Shown: positions 1 to 13,623 of the stretch, in pieces
How positions within the stretch are numbered: the stretch's first letter is position 1
Layout: every line of letters begins with the position of its first letter
Source: Mansonella perstans
Taxonomy: Eukaryota; Nematoda; Chromadorea; Rhabditida; Onchocercidae
DNA: 64,000 nucleotides
Direction: 5' to 3'
Assembly: GCA_037074765.1 (NCBI GenBank)
Contig: JBAMDO010000021.1
Location: forward strand, 318,001 to 382,000
The notes under the pieces: model-generated
The model's database searches: none
What the model was told of the DNA's origin: nothing
Seen by the model: only the letters and a program-made list of their open reading frames with translations
Program-made: the position numbers and the translations under genes

Positions 1-3000
1 ACATTCTAATTATTCTAATTAATGTATGGTCAAAGTTACAAAAGATATTGTTAATTAATCCAATTAGGCATATCTTTTCTTTCTCTTGTTAAAGCTATGT
101 AAGTTAAAAATTAATTATTGAGAAATTAATTTGTGTTACATGAATTTTGAGGGAATTTTATAATTTAGCAATTTTTTGAGCGATTTTTATTTTCTTATTT
201 AGTCATATATTGGCAGTTATTGATTTTAGATTTTTGAGGGGATACTGTAACTGCGGTTGTTTTTCTTCCTTTTTGTTTCTGTTATGCTTTTCACTTTGTT
301 GAATAAAGTAAAAGGTATGTTGATGATCTCTTTGTTATGCTTCTAATTGTTGTTTTAATAACATTCTGCAAGAAAATTTTCTTAATTCCATAGAGCTATT
401 TGGAAATACTGAGGTAATTACAGTAATTGCGCTAGTCGTACCTGTGCCATTGACTACTGTAACTAGTGGAGTTCGCAGAGGACGGGAAAATTGATTGTTA
501 CAGGATGGGAATGGCTGGTGAAATAAAATTATTTGTTGCATTATAGGATTGTCACCTTCCACCTCCCGTTAATAAAGTCAACTAATTAACTAAATAAGAA
601 GGGTAATGATTTGTTGTTAAATGCAGTTGAAAGGGAACACGCCATGAATTTTTTTTCTAAGTTGGGAAATATCGGGAAAATTATCAAGAAAGTCTCAGAG
701 TTCCTCTGTGATAACAGCATATCCTAAAGTTTTCTGGATTCTAGTAAGTCCTTGAATTCTTGTTACATGTCGCGTTATCTGGATTCTACATGTCCTGATT
801 TCTGGATTCCAGGTAGTTATTTATTAATGCTTGATAATGCTAAACAGTCTTTTTTCGCTTGCAATACGTCAGAAAATTTTTTGTTGCAACGTGAACTTGC
901 TGTTCAACGTACGTTTAGCGCGTTTAGCACGTTTTTTTATAACACGAACTTGCTGCGGCGTACGTTTAGTACGTTTAAAGTTATTTGAGATAGGGTCGTA
1001 AGAGATTATCTGCAGTAATGTATTCGCTATCAGGCAATCATTTGATTAGTTTCCTGGTTTATTTGAATTAATATTTGCAACACTATACAAATATGCAAAT
1101 GTTGTAGTTGCAACAGTGTCACGTCGTTGTTGCGGCAGTGATACAAGTGACTGTTCCAGCGTTTTCTCGAAAAATACTTCAGAAGAGTGTTCTTGACAGT
1201 ATCATTGATTAATGTATCATTTCAAATCATTTTTGAAATCTACCAGTCCTCTGAAAAAGTCATTTAAAAATTGTATTCAGTAATATCACCAACTATATTA
1301 CTACATATCAGTTGCTTTAGCTCATTGAGATATCATTTAATTAAACAAATAATTAACACTTTACCCGAGATTTTATTTAGCTTATTTTTTGATTTTATTT
1401 ATTTTTTTTTTTTGCATTAAGCTGTTATTTGTTAGTAAATGTTCATTTGATCATTTCTAAATTCAGATTTTAGATTTTTTGGTATTTAAGTTTTAAGTTA
1501 TGATAGTTTGGAGGAAAATCAGAAATGCATTTGTCATTTGTATGTTTGTAGTGTAATTTAGCTATACTGTAACATATTACTGTAAAAGGGAAAGGAATTT
1601 TTTTGCAAAGAAAATTTTCTTGAAATATGACAAGCATTAATCAATGTCCAAATCAAATATAAAAAGTAAAAATAAGTGAGCATTTCAAACTTCCGAGAAA
1701 AAATTGACAATGCGTAAGTTTGAAACGTGAGAAACGTGGTCAGTTTATGTTCATAAGTAAGAGAAGACTTTTGCTAACCTTGAAATCAAACGTGGAGACA
1801 TTAATGATAGTGTAATGTCGTATAATAAAACAAGCTAAAACATACTAATGTATTAATTAGTAGATAATTAAATCTGAAAATATTAGTGGTGGGAATTGTT
1901 TATTTTTAATTGAACAAGTATTAATTAATTCGAAAATTGCATGAAAAAATTATGGTGATAATTAATTAAACTGGTCATAGAAGTTAAGGTCATAGAGGTT
2001 ATAGAAGTTCATGGCGAAATTTAATTAAACTGGTCGTAGAAGTTGAGCGTTCATTTACACTGTAATTAATTGAACACTTGAGATATTCGTATGAATATCA
2101 TAAGAAATCTATTCACGTATCATGTATGTGTGAATAATTCTCACATAACTGAATCAACGTATGAAATTTTTATTCACGTACTTAACTGTTCTTGCGGTAA
2201 GTACATGTATTGTTAATACAGAGCTTTACAAATTCATACACTTAAATCTCATCACGTAAACATTTATTTTATAATGGTTTATTTGTCCACGCATTTCTTT
2301 ACATGTACTTGGATTTTATTACGTGCATTCCCACATTCTATGCATACCTCATCGCTTTTATCTTACCATCTTCATGCTTGAGTTATTTTACGTGTTTCAC
2401 GTGACATTCATTTCATATGTATTTTTAGCATTTCACATTGCATTCTTCTTTCAGTGCATACTTTGGGTATTATGACCGGTGATCAATTGGTAGCATTATT
2501 TGGCAATCACTCGATAATCAATGGCAATCAATCGATAATCAAAATTTGGCAATCAATCGGTAATTAATGGCAAATCAATCAATAGTATTACTTGCATGAC
2601 TTTTTTTTTTAATTTCAAAAATTTCTTTACGAAAACATTCATGTCCTAACAATATCATGATATCTACAATTATCTATAATTACTAATTTACTAAAATTAT
2701 CTGTTCCAGGAAAAAATAAATATGAATCCAATGAATTTGATATTTCATTTGTTTGAGGAAAAAGTAACTTTTAGTCCAACAAATTACTTGCTATTAATTA
2801 TATTAAATATTAATTGATGGTAATAAATTTATCTGTCCTCTTTAATTTTTTTTTCTTCGCTTTTTCTGCAGCGTTTTTCCACTTTTCCATGATCCTTCTT
2901 CTCTCTGCCTTTCTTTCACTTTCTGGCTTTTCCACTTCACTTTTTTTTTTTAAATGATATTTTTAGAGATCAGTTGGTGTAGTAATATCGATCAGCATAA

Positions 3001-3049
3001 TTTCCATTCATCGCAATTATAACAGTTCATTGTTATATCTATTGATTGG
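1..3049. other. 5' flank without a confident gene
   Basis: AT-rich DNA with no exon I can support. There is short direct repetition around 2500-2590 (variants of GGCAATCAATCGATAATC) and around 905-975 (variants of GTACGTTTAGCACGTTT). A minus-strand open frame at 335-541 starting with ATG has somewhat codon-like composition and could be an exon of a gene lying off the left edge. It shows no recognised domain and no strong splice sites. Confidence 0.5.
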
Positions 3050-6000
3050 ATGATGCGGCAGCAGCATATCATTGCTAATGTTATCTTTATAATCATTTAT
3101 AAATATGTTCTAATTGTAAGTTGTAATTTTCATTTTATGTATTCTTTTTTTTTCTTAATCGTTTTTTTGACAATTGTAATGAAATTCTTTTTTTTGAAAA
3201 AATTTCGTTGAATTAAAAATAAGAAATTATTACAAATATAAAGTGAGAGAAGTATAAGCATATCTATTTATTTTCTTTTTCTTTTCATCTTTGTACTTTT
3301 TCATACGCATTTTCGTGAAATCAAATTTTTTTAGAATTGAGAAAAGTTGTAATAGATAATTAATAGTTTCATTTCTCTTTCATTCTTTTTGGTCTTTTTT
3401 TGTTCTGTACAGGTGTCATCTGTCATCTGTTTACATTATTAAAAAGTGTGAAATATTTCGCAAAATGACTTGTTTTCTCACATTGCTTTTATTGAAAAAA
3501 GCAGGGAAAAAAAAAAGTTTCAAAAATAGATATGAGAGGGGAAAATAAAAACTTTTGCTTTCTAAAAGCCTAATCTCTAATTCTTCCACTATTTTTTTCA
3601 TTAAGAAATAGTTGATGAGAAAAGATTTTGAAAAAATTTGTTTTTATTTAACTGAAAAACTTTAATGAAATATTTTTGACTACTGTAACAACAATTTTTC
3701 TACAATACAGAATGATATTTTTGCATTTTTGCAGGAAGCACGTGGATATTATGTTTCAAGTTATGCTTATCTTCTTGTCAAAAATGAATTTACAAGGAAG
3801 GAGCGAACATTCTGTGTTAATTTCGAGCAATGGCGAACGCAACAAATAGCAACAAATGTCAAAAATGCTGTGAGCTTCTTTAGGAACTGTTGAAAGTGTA
3901 GCGGAAGATTAGTTTACTGATTATTGCCAAAATACTTTGATACCGTTGTATTATTTTCTGAATTTATTTCAGGAGATGTTACGTCTTGGTTGGTGGGGCG
4001 CAGTTGTTAACAATACTAATCTTTGCAATGAAGGTGAATCATCGGTCTTACTAGAGAAGCAAGCAGTAGCATTGAATTACCGTTTGAAGATTGAAGATGG
4101 CATTTGTGCAATTCCATTTATCATGAAGAATTCAAGCTTTAAGAGGGCTTTACAATATGAAGTAAATACATTTTTAATTTTAAGCTTATTAATTTATTCA
4201 TGTAATCTGTAATCAGCATTATTAACTGTTCATCAAATAAAAGATTTTATTATTCTTGCCATTGTAGTATATGTTTAACTAAATTGAATTTTTTATCATA
4301 TTCTTGAGAAAAAATCTTTTATCGAGAAACCGCTATTAAAATATTAGCTCTCAAAAAATACGCTGATCTAATAAGTAGAACAGATTAAATGAATTAATGA
4401 AAAGACGTTGAGTTTTATGCAGTGGTTAAAGCAAGGCATTAGTAATTTTATTGAAGGTTTTTTAGTTTTCTTCAAAACTTTTGTTGGCCATGTTTGCTTT
4501 GATACTATATGATAATGTGTGTTTTGATTTTTATTTCATGCATCCTCAACTTTTTTCAGGTGGACCAACTGGCTTCAAAAAATGCTAGTGCTGCCATCAT
4601 TCTCGTTGATAAAGGTCATAAATATGTCAGCAACGGGCCAGATTACTTGGTAAATTATTCACACTTTGAATAGGAAAAAATTAAATTATTTTTAGAGTCT
4701 TTATTTCTCGCTGATTATCTTAGCAGTATTAACGAATTAAAGCTTAGTTATAATTTAGATACTTAGTAATTTTTATCATTCTTTTAAAAGGAGTGTGGTT
4801 TTCTAGTTTTCCGAATTTTACGATCCGGATTTCAACCAATCTACCAAACTGCCGACTTTTTTCATGTATACGAGTACATTCTTCAACGAAATGCTGGTAA
4901 TTTTATTTATATTTGCATGGGGTAGATGCATACATTAGGGTTTTAGAAATATCTTAATTTCTAAAAAGTAAATGATTCGTTATATTCCAAATTATAACAG
5001 TTAATACAACAGCTTCTAAGGTATCATCTTTTATATAAATTATCTACTGATCTGTAATTAAATTTGTAATTAAATTAGCATACTTTTAATGAGAAAATAG
5101 ATGAATTATGCGTAATTGAGCGTTTAATGAGATTTAAATGAGTTACTGTAAAGTAAGATAGATAGTAGAAAATAGTTCAGTTGAAAATATCAGTTATCTT
5201 GTTATCCACTGACATATGTCCACTGTCATGTTGTCCACTGTCATGTTGTCCATTGTCATATTGTCTTGACATGTTGTCCATTGTCATGTTGTCCTGTCTT
5301 TTTGCAGTATATTTTCGTAATATTGCTGTTTTGGTGCGAGCTAGTTAATTCTTTTAAGCATTACATACTAAAACCTAGCTTGCTTTAGGAATTGAGCAAC
5401 GACAGAAGTGGAAAAGAATTATTGCTGCATTTTTATAAACCGTTGAACTATCGATGGGATATATCTTTGTTAATTATTTGGCTTATAGCGGTGTTTTGTG
5501 TTACTGTAGGTGGTTGTTGGGCTGCTCGTCGGAAAATGTTGGTTTTTTTCCTTTCATTTTTGCAAACATTATTGAATGTTTACTCAATTATTGAATCCAT
5601 TAGGATTGCTTAATCGCGAGTATTTATTATTCAGATATGAAGCTGATGATGCTTTGCGCGAATCCCAACAGATTCCTATTCCCGGAAGTAACGTAGAGAA
5701 ATTAAGAAATTGTCTGAGTAATAAACAAATGTCAACTTCAATAAACTGCTTGTTTATTATCATTCTGATGCTTCTTGTTGTTGGTGTTTTAATGCTTGGT
5801 TTCTATTTCCGCGGTGTTATGGGTGGGTAAATTAATTATAAGTAATTTTTTAAATAATTGTAACTGTTTGTTGACGAAAGAAATTTGATTTTTTTTTTTT
5901 TTTTTTGGCAATTTTAATGTGCTGCAGCGTACATATAGGGAACTGAAGGTTTTTCATGAGAGAAAGAGATTGATGAATGTTCTTTGAACTAGTGTGAGTT

Positions 6001-9000
6001 TACTTCCATGGTATTTTAAATTAAATAACGATAATAAGTTTTAGTGGAGGAGGAGAAAAGGATTCATAATTGTGTAATAATAATGAGAAATTTGCAGTAT
6101 ACGTTTTCAACATATTACTTGTAATCATTGGCACATTCAGTATCTATCGTTGTTTTACTGCATTATTTGGATCGCTATGCAAATGTGGCCGTTGTCGGGT
6201 AATTTTTTTTACAGTTAATTACTATTTGTATACAGTTTGATGAATTATATCTTCATACCTTTTCTGTGTCTACTATTTTTGCATTTAATTAAATTTAGTC
6301 GATCAAGCAATTAGTTCAAATTTACTGTTTTTTTTTTATGCATTATTTTAAAATGGATTATTTGGTAATTATGTGGGACCGAATGAATGATGATCAAAGC
6401 TGATTAGGGGAACTGGAATTTGATGTGTGTTATCTTCTCAGTTAGTGAGGGTTAGTGAGGCTTCGAAGATTTTTCGTATTTTAGTGGAGCATGTCGATCT
6501 TTCAAAATTGGTATCGTATAATGTTTTATCAAAGAGTTTCTATCAAACCATCTGTGGCTTGAATATAATTACAGAAAAATATAGTTTTTTAAAATACAGT
6601 AGCATTTTTTTTTGTTGTCAATTTTTTCATTATCCAAGTTTCATTTGGTCCTTTCTTCAGCACTAATTTTTTTTTCAGAATTTGGTTTCAGCAAAAATAT
6701 AGTTTTCATTGTTAATGAGAAAATGTTTTAAGGTGTGCATTTCGATGAATGATATAATACAATCGATATTTCGGCGTGATTTATTCAACTACGAGTTTTG
6801 CACCGCACGTCCACCTGTAATATCAATCATGATTTTTGTTGGTGCAGCATCACTTTCTATCACTTGGTTTGTATTCCGGCGTGATCCATATGCATTTATA
6901 TTGCTTGATTTCATCAACATTGCTATTTGCATTCATATTTTGAAAGGCATTAGATTCTCGAATTTGATGGTAAAATATTTTCAAATTTTGTAAGAAAAAA
7001 AACAAATGTACATTTGAAAGATTTTGAATTATGTGTGGAATTGCTCTTACTGATTTGATTATAATCATCAAAAGTAAATTTTTTTTCATCTTATTAATGA
7101 TCAATAAGATCAATAAAGATATCAGCCAGATAGATGATTTGCTAGTGATAAATCATAGTCGGAACACTGAATAATTCGAATAAGGAAAGACGACACATCC
7201 ACTACAATACATGATTATGCCTGTAACAGAAAGATAATTTCTTTTTAAATAATTCTTAAATCATGATGATTATCAAATTAAAGGGATCATGATAATCATT
7301 GATCATCGAAATCAAAAAGATCACGATGGCATCGATTACTAAGTTAAATCATGATAATTATCCAGTTAGAAGAGATCATGATAATCATTGATCATCGAAT
7401 TAAAAATATCATAATTTTAAATAATTTTTTTTAGTGGTTGACAGTTCTTCTGACATGTATGTTTACGTATGATATATTCATGGTATTTATCACACCTTTT
7501 CTTACAAAGAGTGGATGTTCCGTAATGATTGAGGTAGTTTTTTTGTCAGCAAATTATTATTATTTATATAATTCACTCTTTTTTTTCTTTGTCGAGAAGT
7601 TTTTTGTTTCAGATAAATCTTTGCATAAGTTGCATTTGTGTCACATAGTTTTCTTTTGTTTGCAGGTTGCAGCTGGGACGGATTGTTCAAAAACAACTTC
7701 CGGTTATCCTATAGCACCAATTAATACGGGGTTACCAGAAAAGGTAGCAGCTCTAGCCTCAGGAATTCTGAATAAAAATTAAATAGGATTATTGGAAATT
7801 TTCGAATTGTTAATATGATTAGGAAAATTATGAACAAGAAGTTGAAAGCTATATTGCAATCTGTGGTGTATTTACAGTTCCCAATGCTTTTCCAAGTGCC
7901 ACGATTAAACGACCCGATGATTTCATGCATTGATTTAGAAATTGAAAAGGAATTCCATCCGATAATTCTTGGATTGGGTGATGTCATAGTGCCTGGTTAG
8001 CATTTTTCCAAAAACAAAGTGTTATAATTTGAATTGGCTTTTTAACTAATGCTATTCTAGTTTTAGCTAATAAAAGCTAACTTATCATCCCGAATTTATT
8101 TTCCTCACTAGTAATGATATTTTTATTTAGCCTAAAATTTGCTTTCATACCAATATAACGAAACAGTTCTGCCAAATTTATCACTTTGCAATTTGTTAGA
8201 AAAATCAATAGAGATTCAAATTTCGCAGTTTCAGATTCCTGCTTTGTTAGACTCATTGAGTGATGCATTTATTCGCTCTTTAAATGCTTAGGAAAGGTTC
8301 ATAATCTAGTAAATAAATTTCTAACAATCGATAATTAGTTACTGTATCGGTAATACATTGGTGAAAAACGAAATGCCAACTTCGTTGCTTGTTATTTATT
8401 GTAATTTTCAGAAAAATCGGTCATTCATTTTTTTTTTCTAATAGGTTATTTGATTTGTTATTGCTTCACTGTCGATTTCGTTGTTCGGACGCGTTATTTT
8501 TATGGATTTAGTTCAATTTTCGGTTAGTTCTTTTTTCTTACTGATTTATCGTATTCACATTCATTTTATTCTCTTTTTAGGAATAAAAGAAGTGAAACAA
8601 ATTTGAAATATAATCAGTGATTTTAATCATATTCAGCTGTGCTATAATAAATATGACAATGAAACGTGATAAGCTAAACTGACTGATAGTCATATATTCA
8701 TCAGTTTTGCAAATATTAACTGTTAAACAAATTCCATAAATTTGTGAATAAATATGAGAGAGGAAAAGTACGGTGAATTAAATTGGAATTGAAATAAATT
8801 ACTCAATTTATAAGAATTTAAAGGGTAATTGTTGAATTTGTAAATTTTTTCAGGTTATGCAATTGGTCTTATTGTAACATTCATCGCTTTAACGTTAATG
8901 GAAACCGCACAACCTGCTTTAATTTATTTGATACCTTTTACATTAGCACCTATTATTATACTTGCACTCATTCGGCGCGAGTTTAAACTTCTTTGGATTG

Positions 9001-9038
9001 GAGATTTTACAAATTCTGAGGTTGCTAAAAATTATTAA
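3050..9038 (+). CDS. signal peptide peptidase-like intramembrane aspartyl protease (SPPL2 type)
   Basis: Predicted to cleave type II membrane protein stubs within the bilayer in endosomal/lysosomal or other endomembranes. Fourteen exons keep one frame: 3050-3115, 3735-3869, 3973-4161, 4560-4649, 4807-4896, 5389-5537, 5635-5822, 6098-6198, 6733-6969, 7435-7533, 7666-7743, 7878-7995, 8445-8522, 8854-9038; about 600 aa. Exon 1 encodes a hydrophobic leader and ends at a perfect GTAAGT. Exons 2-5 form the lumenal part, with a protease-associated (PA) domain around NASAAIILVDKG. Exons 6-14 carry the multi-span core with both catalytic motifs: TYDIF (Asp near residue 428) and LGLGD (Asp near 509), plus QPAL (PAL near 560-562). 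That triad defines the presenilin/SPP family, and the PA-bearing ectodomain points to SPPL2 rather than SPP. All catalytic motifs are intact. Exon 6 uses an unusual GTTGGT donor. The start is the least certain part. Nematode relatives are the imp genes, but I do not assign which one. Confidence 0.9.
5210..5298. repeat. short tandem repeat in SPPL intron 5
   Basis: Four to five degenerate copies of a 15-base unit (CACTGTCATGTTGTC and variants such as CATTGTCATATTGTC) in the intron between exons 5 and 6. No coding content. Confidence 0.85.
7258..7430. repeat. 88-bp direct duplication in SPPL intron 9
   Basis: Two imperfect copies beginning AAATCATGAT at 7258 and 7346. Each contains GATCATGATAATCATTGATC, itself rich in the palindrome ATCATGAT and able to fold. 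The array sits just before the exon carrying the first catalytic aspartate. Confidence 0.75.
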
Positions 9039-9103
9039 GTTTTAGAAAGTTCTGATCAGAATTAAATTTTCATATATTTTAACCTATATTGTTGAAATAA
9101 TTT

Positions 9104-9109
9104 AATAAA
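9104..9109 (+). terminator. polyadenylation signal of the SPPL gene
   Basis: AATAAA lies 66 bases past the TAA stop at 9036-9038 and is the first hexamer after the gene. Confidence 0.6.
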
Positions 9110-11114
9110 ATGAGAAAAAGAACAAAAGTTTGGTTAAAATTATTTGACCACCTCATTTTTTATTTTTACTGCTTTTACCACAGTAGCGTGTAAATCACGT
9201 TAGTGCTGAACTTATGTAATACGTGATCACGTGATCCACTTGATGTTAGTTTTTTGCGATCTGTTGTAATCTCAAGGAAAATTTATTTCACAGCCTTCCT
9301 GGCAGGTTAATCTTTGTTTCATATATTCTCCGGAGTTAGTTTGTTTCTGTTGGTACTGCTGATTATTCTTTTAATGAGTAGGGAAGAGGAAGAAATAGCA
9401 GCAAGTGAGAGAGAGAGAGAGAAAGTAATAAAAAGTGGAGTTACTTTTAAGCTAGTTATCTTTTAACATTTTACTTAAATTATGAGTTCTTGCATAAATT
9501 TTGAATAAAATTTTATGGCTTAGAGAACAATTTTATTAAACTCATTGATGTTAATATTGATCAGTAGCTTAGACATTTTTAGTGATTTTTTGAATTAGAA
9601 AAAGAATGAATTTTCAGAATTCTCATGCTTCGCGAAAATCTGCGACGGATATAGCCAATAATGGTTTAAGTCTGCAACGAACATAGCCAGTAATGGTTTT
9701 AATTCGACTACTCTGGTTTTGATACATTTATCTATAACATTTTTATCAGCAGCTTTAATATCGAATAAAAGTGAATAATAAATTTGACGATCTTTCTCAA
9801 GATATCGGTGATAATCGATTCTTTCTCAAGATCGGTGATAATCGCCTCTTTCTCAAGATATCGGTGATAATCGGTTCCTTGGTCTTTCAATGCGAATTGC
9901 TATTTTTTTATTTAATTTCATATTTTGTTTTCATTTGTTACTGAAGATTTCTTTCATTACCTCTGCTTTTTCTTTATTTTTATAACATCATCTTTGATAA
10001 GCACGTTTTGATGGTACTTATGTTTTTATTGTTGAAATATTTTTTATCATTTGTTACATTAGCTTACAGTACATTCAGGTTAATATGAGAAACCTTTAGC
10101 ATGTGGTCATTATGTGGTCAACAGTGTGCTATCTTCTTTTTCATCGATGGATGATAAGTTATTTATAAGTTACTCACTTATTTAGGAATTGCATTGCAGG
10201 AGTATTTGACCATTACAGTATCAGAAAACTTCTTGTAATACTCTGATATCAGTGATTTTCGTCAATCATTTTGGCTATACTAATGAATTCGATTAATTAA
10301 TAAGTTAATGGCATCCTGGATCAAGTGGTATAAAAGTAATCAGAGTAATTTCCCAAATCAGTAATAACGAAATTTTATAATGATTCCTATGTCTTTGTTT
10401 TACTTAGTTTTTTTTTTTGTTTTAAATTTTAATTTTAATTATTTCTTCAAATTCTTGATATATCTGTCGTCTTTCCTCCTAATAATATCATTATGTCTGT
10501 ACAATATTGGGAATTATCATTTACTTCAAGCAGTTTTTTCTCTGTTTAAATTATCATTATTAATTTAACGTTTTTTTTTGCAAGATGTCATTGCTGTATT
10601 ATTTCTCTTTCTCTTTTTTTCTCTAACAATTTGTGATAATTTCCTCTTTTAATGATATCAATATATTCATTTGTTGATCTTTTCATTTTTACCTGTGCTA
10701 ATTATTATACCTTCGAAATTTTATTTATTTATTTATTTCCTATAATGAAAGTATTTAATGTATTCGGAAGGGAAGGGAGAGGAAAAATTGCAGTGTGAAC
10801 AAGTTTAACATTTTCAATGAGAAAAGAAATGTTTAAATTGATAGTTGAAAATTTTAATTTGAAGTAGAATTAAAAGTTTTATTCTCTCTCTCTCTTTCTC
10901 TCACACACACATTATTATTATCAGATGTATTCTTCTTCATGCATCTTCTTCCCTCCTATTCTTGTTGCATTCTCGTTGTTGAACTTGATGGTGATATTTT
11001 CTGGAATATTTGTTTAAATTCTATCCGTGGTGATTATATTTCGTTAAAATATGAAAATATACTATTTAATAAATATATGGGGAAGAAACAAGTTTTCATT
11101 TTAATAAATAGCAT
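9110..11114. other. intergenic AT-rich DNA with minisatellites
   Basis: No coding exon recognised on either strand. It contains three copies of a roughly 30-base unit at 9790-9877 (TTTCTCAAGATATCGGTGAT and variants), short GA and CT/CA runs (about 9408-9423 and 10880-10910), and TTTA runs. In particular no Argonaute MID or PIWI sequence is visible on the minus strand, where the rest of the adjacent Argonaute remnant would be expected. Confidence 0.6.
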
Positions 11115-11159
11115 TTAAAAATTGATTATAAAGATGTTAAAATTAGAATTGACAAAAAT

Positions 11160-11411
11160 TGTGAGAAGTGGAAGTTTTGGATGAATGACAATCAGATTTC
11201 CACCAAACCATAGTGAAATGAGCGGTGCCGTTTCATCGTACTGTCTTGCATATTTTTGATGCGAATTGTGATAAAATGACCCGGAAATAATTCCTGTGCT
11301 ATTTTTATTGGCATTTAATTGAATAAAATTTTCTTTGCCATATCGATTAGACTGATAAAAGTTAAATTTAAATGCACTGAATAATACAAATTCTTTTTGC
11401 AAGTGAAGCAA
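11160..11411 (-). pseudogene. possible PAZ-region remnant of the Argonaute pseudogene
   Basis: A minus-strand open frame includes SHQKYARQYDE followed by LIVIHPKLPLL. The second part resembles the Y...L.YP.LPLL core of PAZ domains, where a tyrosine-rich helix is followed by a strand ending in LPL. It lies in the expected order downstream of the N-domain exons at 12.8-13.6 kb and on the same strand. The match is short and divergent, so the assignment depends mainly on position; it could be chance. The frame closes without MID or PIWI sequence. Confidence 0.35.
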
Positions 11412-11467
11412 TTCATTTCATAAACTGTGGACCTTAGGCCAGCAAGCAATTAAGTCTGATATCAATG

Positions 11468-11655
11468 GTAGATGGTCTGTCAAATAATGGCAAGAAAATG
11501 TAGCCAGATATGGATGATTGATTGCTCTGTCAAATAATACCAAGAAAATATAATCAGGTATGAATGATAGATGATCTGTTAATTGACGGCTAAGAAAATA
11601 TAAGCAGGTATGAATGATAGGTTGATTTGCAAATTAATGCCAAGAAAATATAGCA
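11468..11655. repeat. degenerate ~60-bp tandem repeats
   Basis: About four diverged copies share GATGATTGATTG/GATAGATGATCTGT, a CAAATAATG-like segment and CCAAGAAAATATA. They lie inside the Argonaute remnant. Confidence 0.7.
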
Positions 11656-12141
11656 ATATTCAGAATAAAATGGCCATGCAAAGAATGGCCAAGTTAATGA
11701 AGAGCGTCAGATTTAGATTTTATAAATGCAATAGCCCACTGAATAGATAATTCATGGAGATTTTGGGTCAATAGATCAACAACCCAAAAAATTGCAGAAA
11801 AGAAAAGTTGGAAGAATCACGCTAGTTTCATTTGCATTTTCAGTGAGATTCCAGAAACTTCTTTGCCAAAGTTTCATAAAACGATGTTTTGTGCTATAGA
11901 ACTAATAAAATTTCTTCAAATTATGAAAATTGTGCAGCGTTTGCTGCAGGAAATTCAAATTTGAAATATTCTGTTGAATCAAAAATCAATAAAACACTGA
12001 AGATGTGAAAGATCTATGAAAGAGCATAATATCAGTGCCTGTCTCCTTCATTAATATTATTTTAAATCAGTTAAATGATCATATTTAAATTTAATTTAAA
12101 TTCTGTGTCCTCCTAGATGCGATTAAATATGTCATCAGTCA

Positions 12142-12396
12142 CTAGTATAAGAATTGACTGATTAAACAGGAGAGGGTATTTCCAAGTACAAGGAAAGTAA
12201 GCGCGAATGTAATATTATTGTTTGTACAAAATAATATTGCAGTCATTTTAACAAATGCATAATAAAAAAAATAAAACGATTGCAAGATTTTACTTCGATG
12301 TACGCGCACTTTCATTTGAAACACCTTAAATGCACGGTTTTTGCCATAATTATAACGCACGTATAGCCCTGCAATCAAACTTTTTCCCAGTTTCAA
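12142..12396 (-). pseudogene. possible L1-region remnant of the Argonaute pseudogene
   Basis: A minus-strand frame contains LGKSLIAGLYVRYNYGKNRAF. Argonautes of the WAGO group have a G.GKS...G...SVR.I.G segment just before PAZ, and this piece lies between the N-domain exons and the PAZ-like piece. About 70 residues that should separate it from the upstream exon are missing, so it is either a deletion remnant or a coincidence. Confidence 0.3.
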
Positions 12397-12424
12397 ACAA
12401 GAAAAAAGAAAACAAAGATGAAAA

Positions 12425-13623
12425 ACTAAGATCGAATGGAATCACGTGTACATGAACTTTCACTCAGTCTTCACCAACAGTATTCTCCGGAAGCTCATTT
12501 GGCATCAGAAAAAATGTTTTCTGTTGCTAAAAAAGATTCTCAAAAAAAAAAAGAAAAAAAAAAATTGGGGAAATTGCATTCAAAATTGAGGAAGCATTAT
12601 TAAATATGAAGAACGAAATAAAGCACAAAAAGCTTGAAAGTGAAAGTTAATGATATTACTTCGACTGCTGTCTTAGCTACTCTTTCTAATTCTCTGGCTT
12701 CCTTTTCCGGTCCCATCAATTTCAATTAATTGTCAGCCTTATGCAGCACTCCTGTCATATATAATATACAATGAATGTGAAAAAAAATTCCAACCTCATC
12801 TTCACTGGCTACTGGAAAAATTAATTTTCGTAGTGAATATAAAATCGATGCAAGATCATAAATTAGCGAGTATTGGGCACCGAAAAACTGCTCCTCCCGT
12901 TTTAACAAAGTTTGATAAATCGTAACACATTTTGCTTTGCGATCCACAGCAAGATAACTTGAAAATTTTTCGTTAGTATCGCTAAATTTGAAAGTTAATT
13001 GAAACATCGTACACAGTCCTGCACATAAGAAAATATCCTGCCCTTCTCGTTAAATCTCAAAAATCGCCTCTTTTGATCCTAATTCTTTTCACTACACTAC
13101 AGCAAACAGCACTAAAATATCAATTGTACAGCAATCACAAACTCCCTTGCAGTACAGTAATACTTTTTTGAAAGTGATGTATAATAGAGTAGGAGTTAAT
13201 TGTATGAGGACTTTCTTAACAATGACTATGACTATTTAAGTAAAGAAAACTACTTACTCATTTCGCGTTTGTTTTGTTACTTCCCTAAATGTCGGTTAGA
13301 TGTTACTTTTTTCAGGCGGGCATTCTTCCAATACACGGAAATCATAACGATATATCGGTACACTTTTTGATAGAGTCAATTTCCAAACATTTGTGACTAC
13401 TTTCAGTGTATCACTCTTACGGGTTCCTCGAGCTATTTTTTCCGCCAAACGAATTGGCAGCTCACTTACCTGAAATGTTTATATCGATGATTGTGCACAC
13501 AATTCCTTTCATTGTAAACAACAAATCAGCAAACTCGGTTACAAAATTATCCAAATCTAGTAGTAATTTATCGCATAATACAATATATTGGTCATAACTT
13601 ACATCTGCTTTCGATGCCTGCAT
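12425..13623 (-). pseudogene. WAGO-like Argonaute, N-terminal part, disabled
   Basis: Four consecutive exons keep phase on the minus strand: 13623-13603 (MQASKAD), 13469-13307, 13018-12813 and one from 12526 to about 12425. Exon 2 contains VVTNVWKLTLSKSVPIYRYD, the Argonaute N-domain signature (TN.W.L...P.Y.YD). Exon 3 contains AVDRKAKC and FFGAQYSLIYDLASILYS, matching the DRKAKC ... FG...YD....LYS pattern of nematode secondary Argonautes. Exon 4 reads LPENTVGED, then TGA at 12464-12466, then VKVHVHVIPFDL. The stop falls where many relatives have Trp (TGG to TGA would explain it). No MID or PIWI domain follows. Family members bind small RNAs for silencing, but this copy cannot make a full protein. 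The first three exons are intact, so a short protein or a transcribed pseudogene remains possible. Confidence 0.7.

Noticed and set aside
335..562. Minus-strand open frame possibly an exon (TVVNGTGTTSAITVITS...)
   Set aside because: The nominal start is GTG with a stop just upstream; no recognised domain and no good splice pair. It may still be an exon of a gene off the left edge.
752..988. Plus-strand open frame of 78 codons
   Set aside because: The end is built on a short CGTTTAG repeat; no domain, no splice context.
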